NCBI GenBank assembly: GCA_014378225.1
Contig: JACMOA010000383.1
Span: forward strand, 1 to 5,648
Reading direction: 5' to 3'
DNA: 5,648 nucleotides
Origin: Deinococcales bacterium
Lineage (GTDB): Bacteria > Deinococcota > Deinococci > Deinococcales > Deinococcaceae
Part shown: one piece after another, positions 5,420 to 5,648 of the stretch
How the letters are laid out: the number at the start of each line of letters is the position of its first letter
How positions within the stretch are numbered: position 1 is the stretch's first letter
The notes under the pieces: model-generated
What the model was told of the DNA's origin: nothing
Seen by the model: the letters and a program-made list of their open reading frames with translations, nothing else
Database searches by the model: none
Made by a program: the position numbers and the translations under genes

Positions 5420-5446
5420 CTCGAGAGTCGAAAACACACATTTTTT
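5420..5446 (+). terminator. Weak terminator-like sequence after the acylase gene
   Basis: A CTCGAG site three bases past the stop gives a short TCGA-GAG-TCGA stem (5421-5431), and six T residues follow at 5441-5446. The stem is only four pairs and is nine bases from the T-run, so this is a marginal call made mainly on position. Confidence 0.25.
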
Positions 5447-5455
5447 GCTCATTAT

Positions 5456-5495
5456 ACGGATTCCGATTGATTCCGTTACGTGTTCCGCTTCGCGG
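5456..5495. repeat. Short GATTCCG direct repeats and a small hairpin
   Basis: GATTCCG occurs at 5459-5465 and 5469-5475, ten bases apart, with a further TTCCG at 5483-5487. ACGGA (5456-5460) and TCCGT (5472-5476) bracket the pair as an inverted repeat. CCGC-TTC-GCGG (5485-5495) can form a tight four-pair hairpin. The spacing of about one helical turn would suit a binding site, but the place, between the acylase stop and a possible convergent ORF, also suits an intergenic repeat of unknown role. Confidence 0.35.
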
Positions 5496-5504
5496 CTCGC
5501 TCCA

Positions 5505-5633
5505 CTACACAATCAGAACCGTAGTTTTTCCTAACCGCCCCGCTGTCTTGGGCAAAACGGCACCCCGTGGGGCCTGCCCGCTGAAAATATTGTTCAATAC
5601 GTTACCGATATTTCCGGAATCCTTATCACTCAT
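5505..5633 (-). CDS. Possible small ORF of 42 codons at the window edge
   Basis: On the minus strand, ATG 5633-5631 opens 42 codons that end at TAG 5507-5505. The product starts MSDKDSGNIGNVLNNIFSGQ and ends GKTTVLIV. GGAG lies ten bases before the ATG, a slightly long spacing. The frame stays open upstream to the window edge, so this may instead be the tail of a longer gene entering from the right. I do not recognise the product. It contains no CTCGAG, unlike every clear gene here, which is a mild argument against it, though it is short. It would converge on the acylase gene. Confidence 0.3.
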   Translation of the reverse strand: MSDKDSGNIGNVLNNIFSGQAPRGAVLPKTAGRLGKTTVLIV

Positions 5634-5648
5634 AACTTTTCCACTCCG

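Larger units (their letters stand above)
69..5425. repeat. Highly iterated palindrome CTCGAG, about 45 copies
   Basis: Start positions found by reading: 69, 159, 424, 591, 993, 1305, 1348, 1535, 1575, 1684, 1781, 1990, 2020, 2334, 2355, 2439, 2705, 2746, 2934, 2948, 2962, 2986, 3034, 3085, 3199, 3366, 3443, 3456, 3510, 3720, 3766, 3810, 3969, 4095, 4178, 4451, 4620, 4745, 4782, 4944, 5034, 5150, 5267, 5312, 5420. A given hexamer is expected about 1.4 times in this length at equal base use. Copies lie in coding and non-coding DNA; the base before is mostly C or G and the base after is C in 26 of 45, but no longer fixed core is evident. HIP1 of cyanobacteria is the closest known analogue in behaviour. 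Confidence 0.95.

Noticed and set aside
69..5425. CTCGAG copies as operators of one regulator or as cloning (XhoI linker) artefacts
   Set aside because: They are mostly inside intact conserved reading frames, in varied contexts, without breaking any gene, which neither a regulon nor linker insertion would produce.
69..5425. CRISPR array or other spaced repeat array
   Set aside because: The repeat is only six bases, spacings are irregular (10 to nearly 400), and most copies are coding; there are no long repeats with unique spacers and no cas genes.
4713..5441. Minus-strand open frame of 242 codons
   Set aside because: It is antisense to the conserved C-terminal part of the acylase, including GPGYRQVVD and GQSGNP, and shows no motif of its own.
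5451..5456. Perfect TATAAT on the minus strand after the acylase gene
   Set aside because: The matching -35 position reads GTAACG, and the promoter would fire antisense into the acylase 3' end; six bases alone are weak evidence.

Overview
The window looks like chromosomal DNA of a Deinococcota bacterium, probably Deinococcus or a relative. I base this on general resemblance of the proteins, a moderately GC-rich composition, and two genes whose -10 boxes sit six bases before the ATG, the leaderless layout reported as common in Deinococcus. The genus is an inference; no rRNA or marker gene is present.

Layout, left to right: (1) the last 58 codons of an unidentified plus-strand gene, followed at once by two RNA hairpins (178-249); (2) a 276-base non-coding leader, then pdxS (456-1343) and pdxT (1472-2056), the synthase and glutaminase subunits of the deoxyxylulose-5-phosphate-independent pyridoxal 5'-phosphate synthase, separated by a GC-rich hairpin-forming spacer; (3) a convergent gap (2057-2213) packed with inverted repeats; (4) a minus-strand gene (2214-2864) for a small secreted protein of unknown function with four cysteines; (5) a divergent control region (2865-3062) with short tandem and inverted repeats; (6) a complete penicillin-acylase-family N-terminal nucleophile hydrolase (3063-5417) with a membrane anchor; (7) a 3' region (5418-5648) with short repeats and a possible 42-codon minus-strand ORF at the edge.

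PdxS and PdxT work as one enzyme complex. The secreted protein and the acylase share a divergent control region and are both predicted to act outside the cytoplasm, but nothing else ties their functions together.

The outstanding feature is not a gene. The palindrome CTCGAG occurs about 45 times (hand count) in 5.6 kb, against roughly 1.4 expected for a random hexamer. It lies in every clearly coding gene, in all three reading frames, on both sides of promoters and in spacers. This resembles the highly iterated palindrome HIP1 of cyanobacteria, but with a different sequence. It forms a small tandem array in the divergent promoter. I do not know whether a CTCGAG version has been described.
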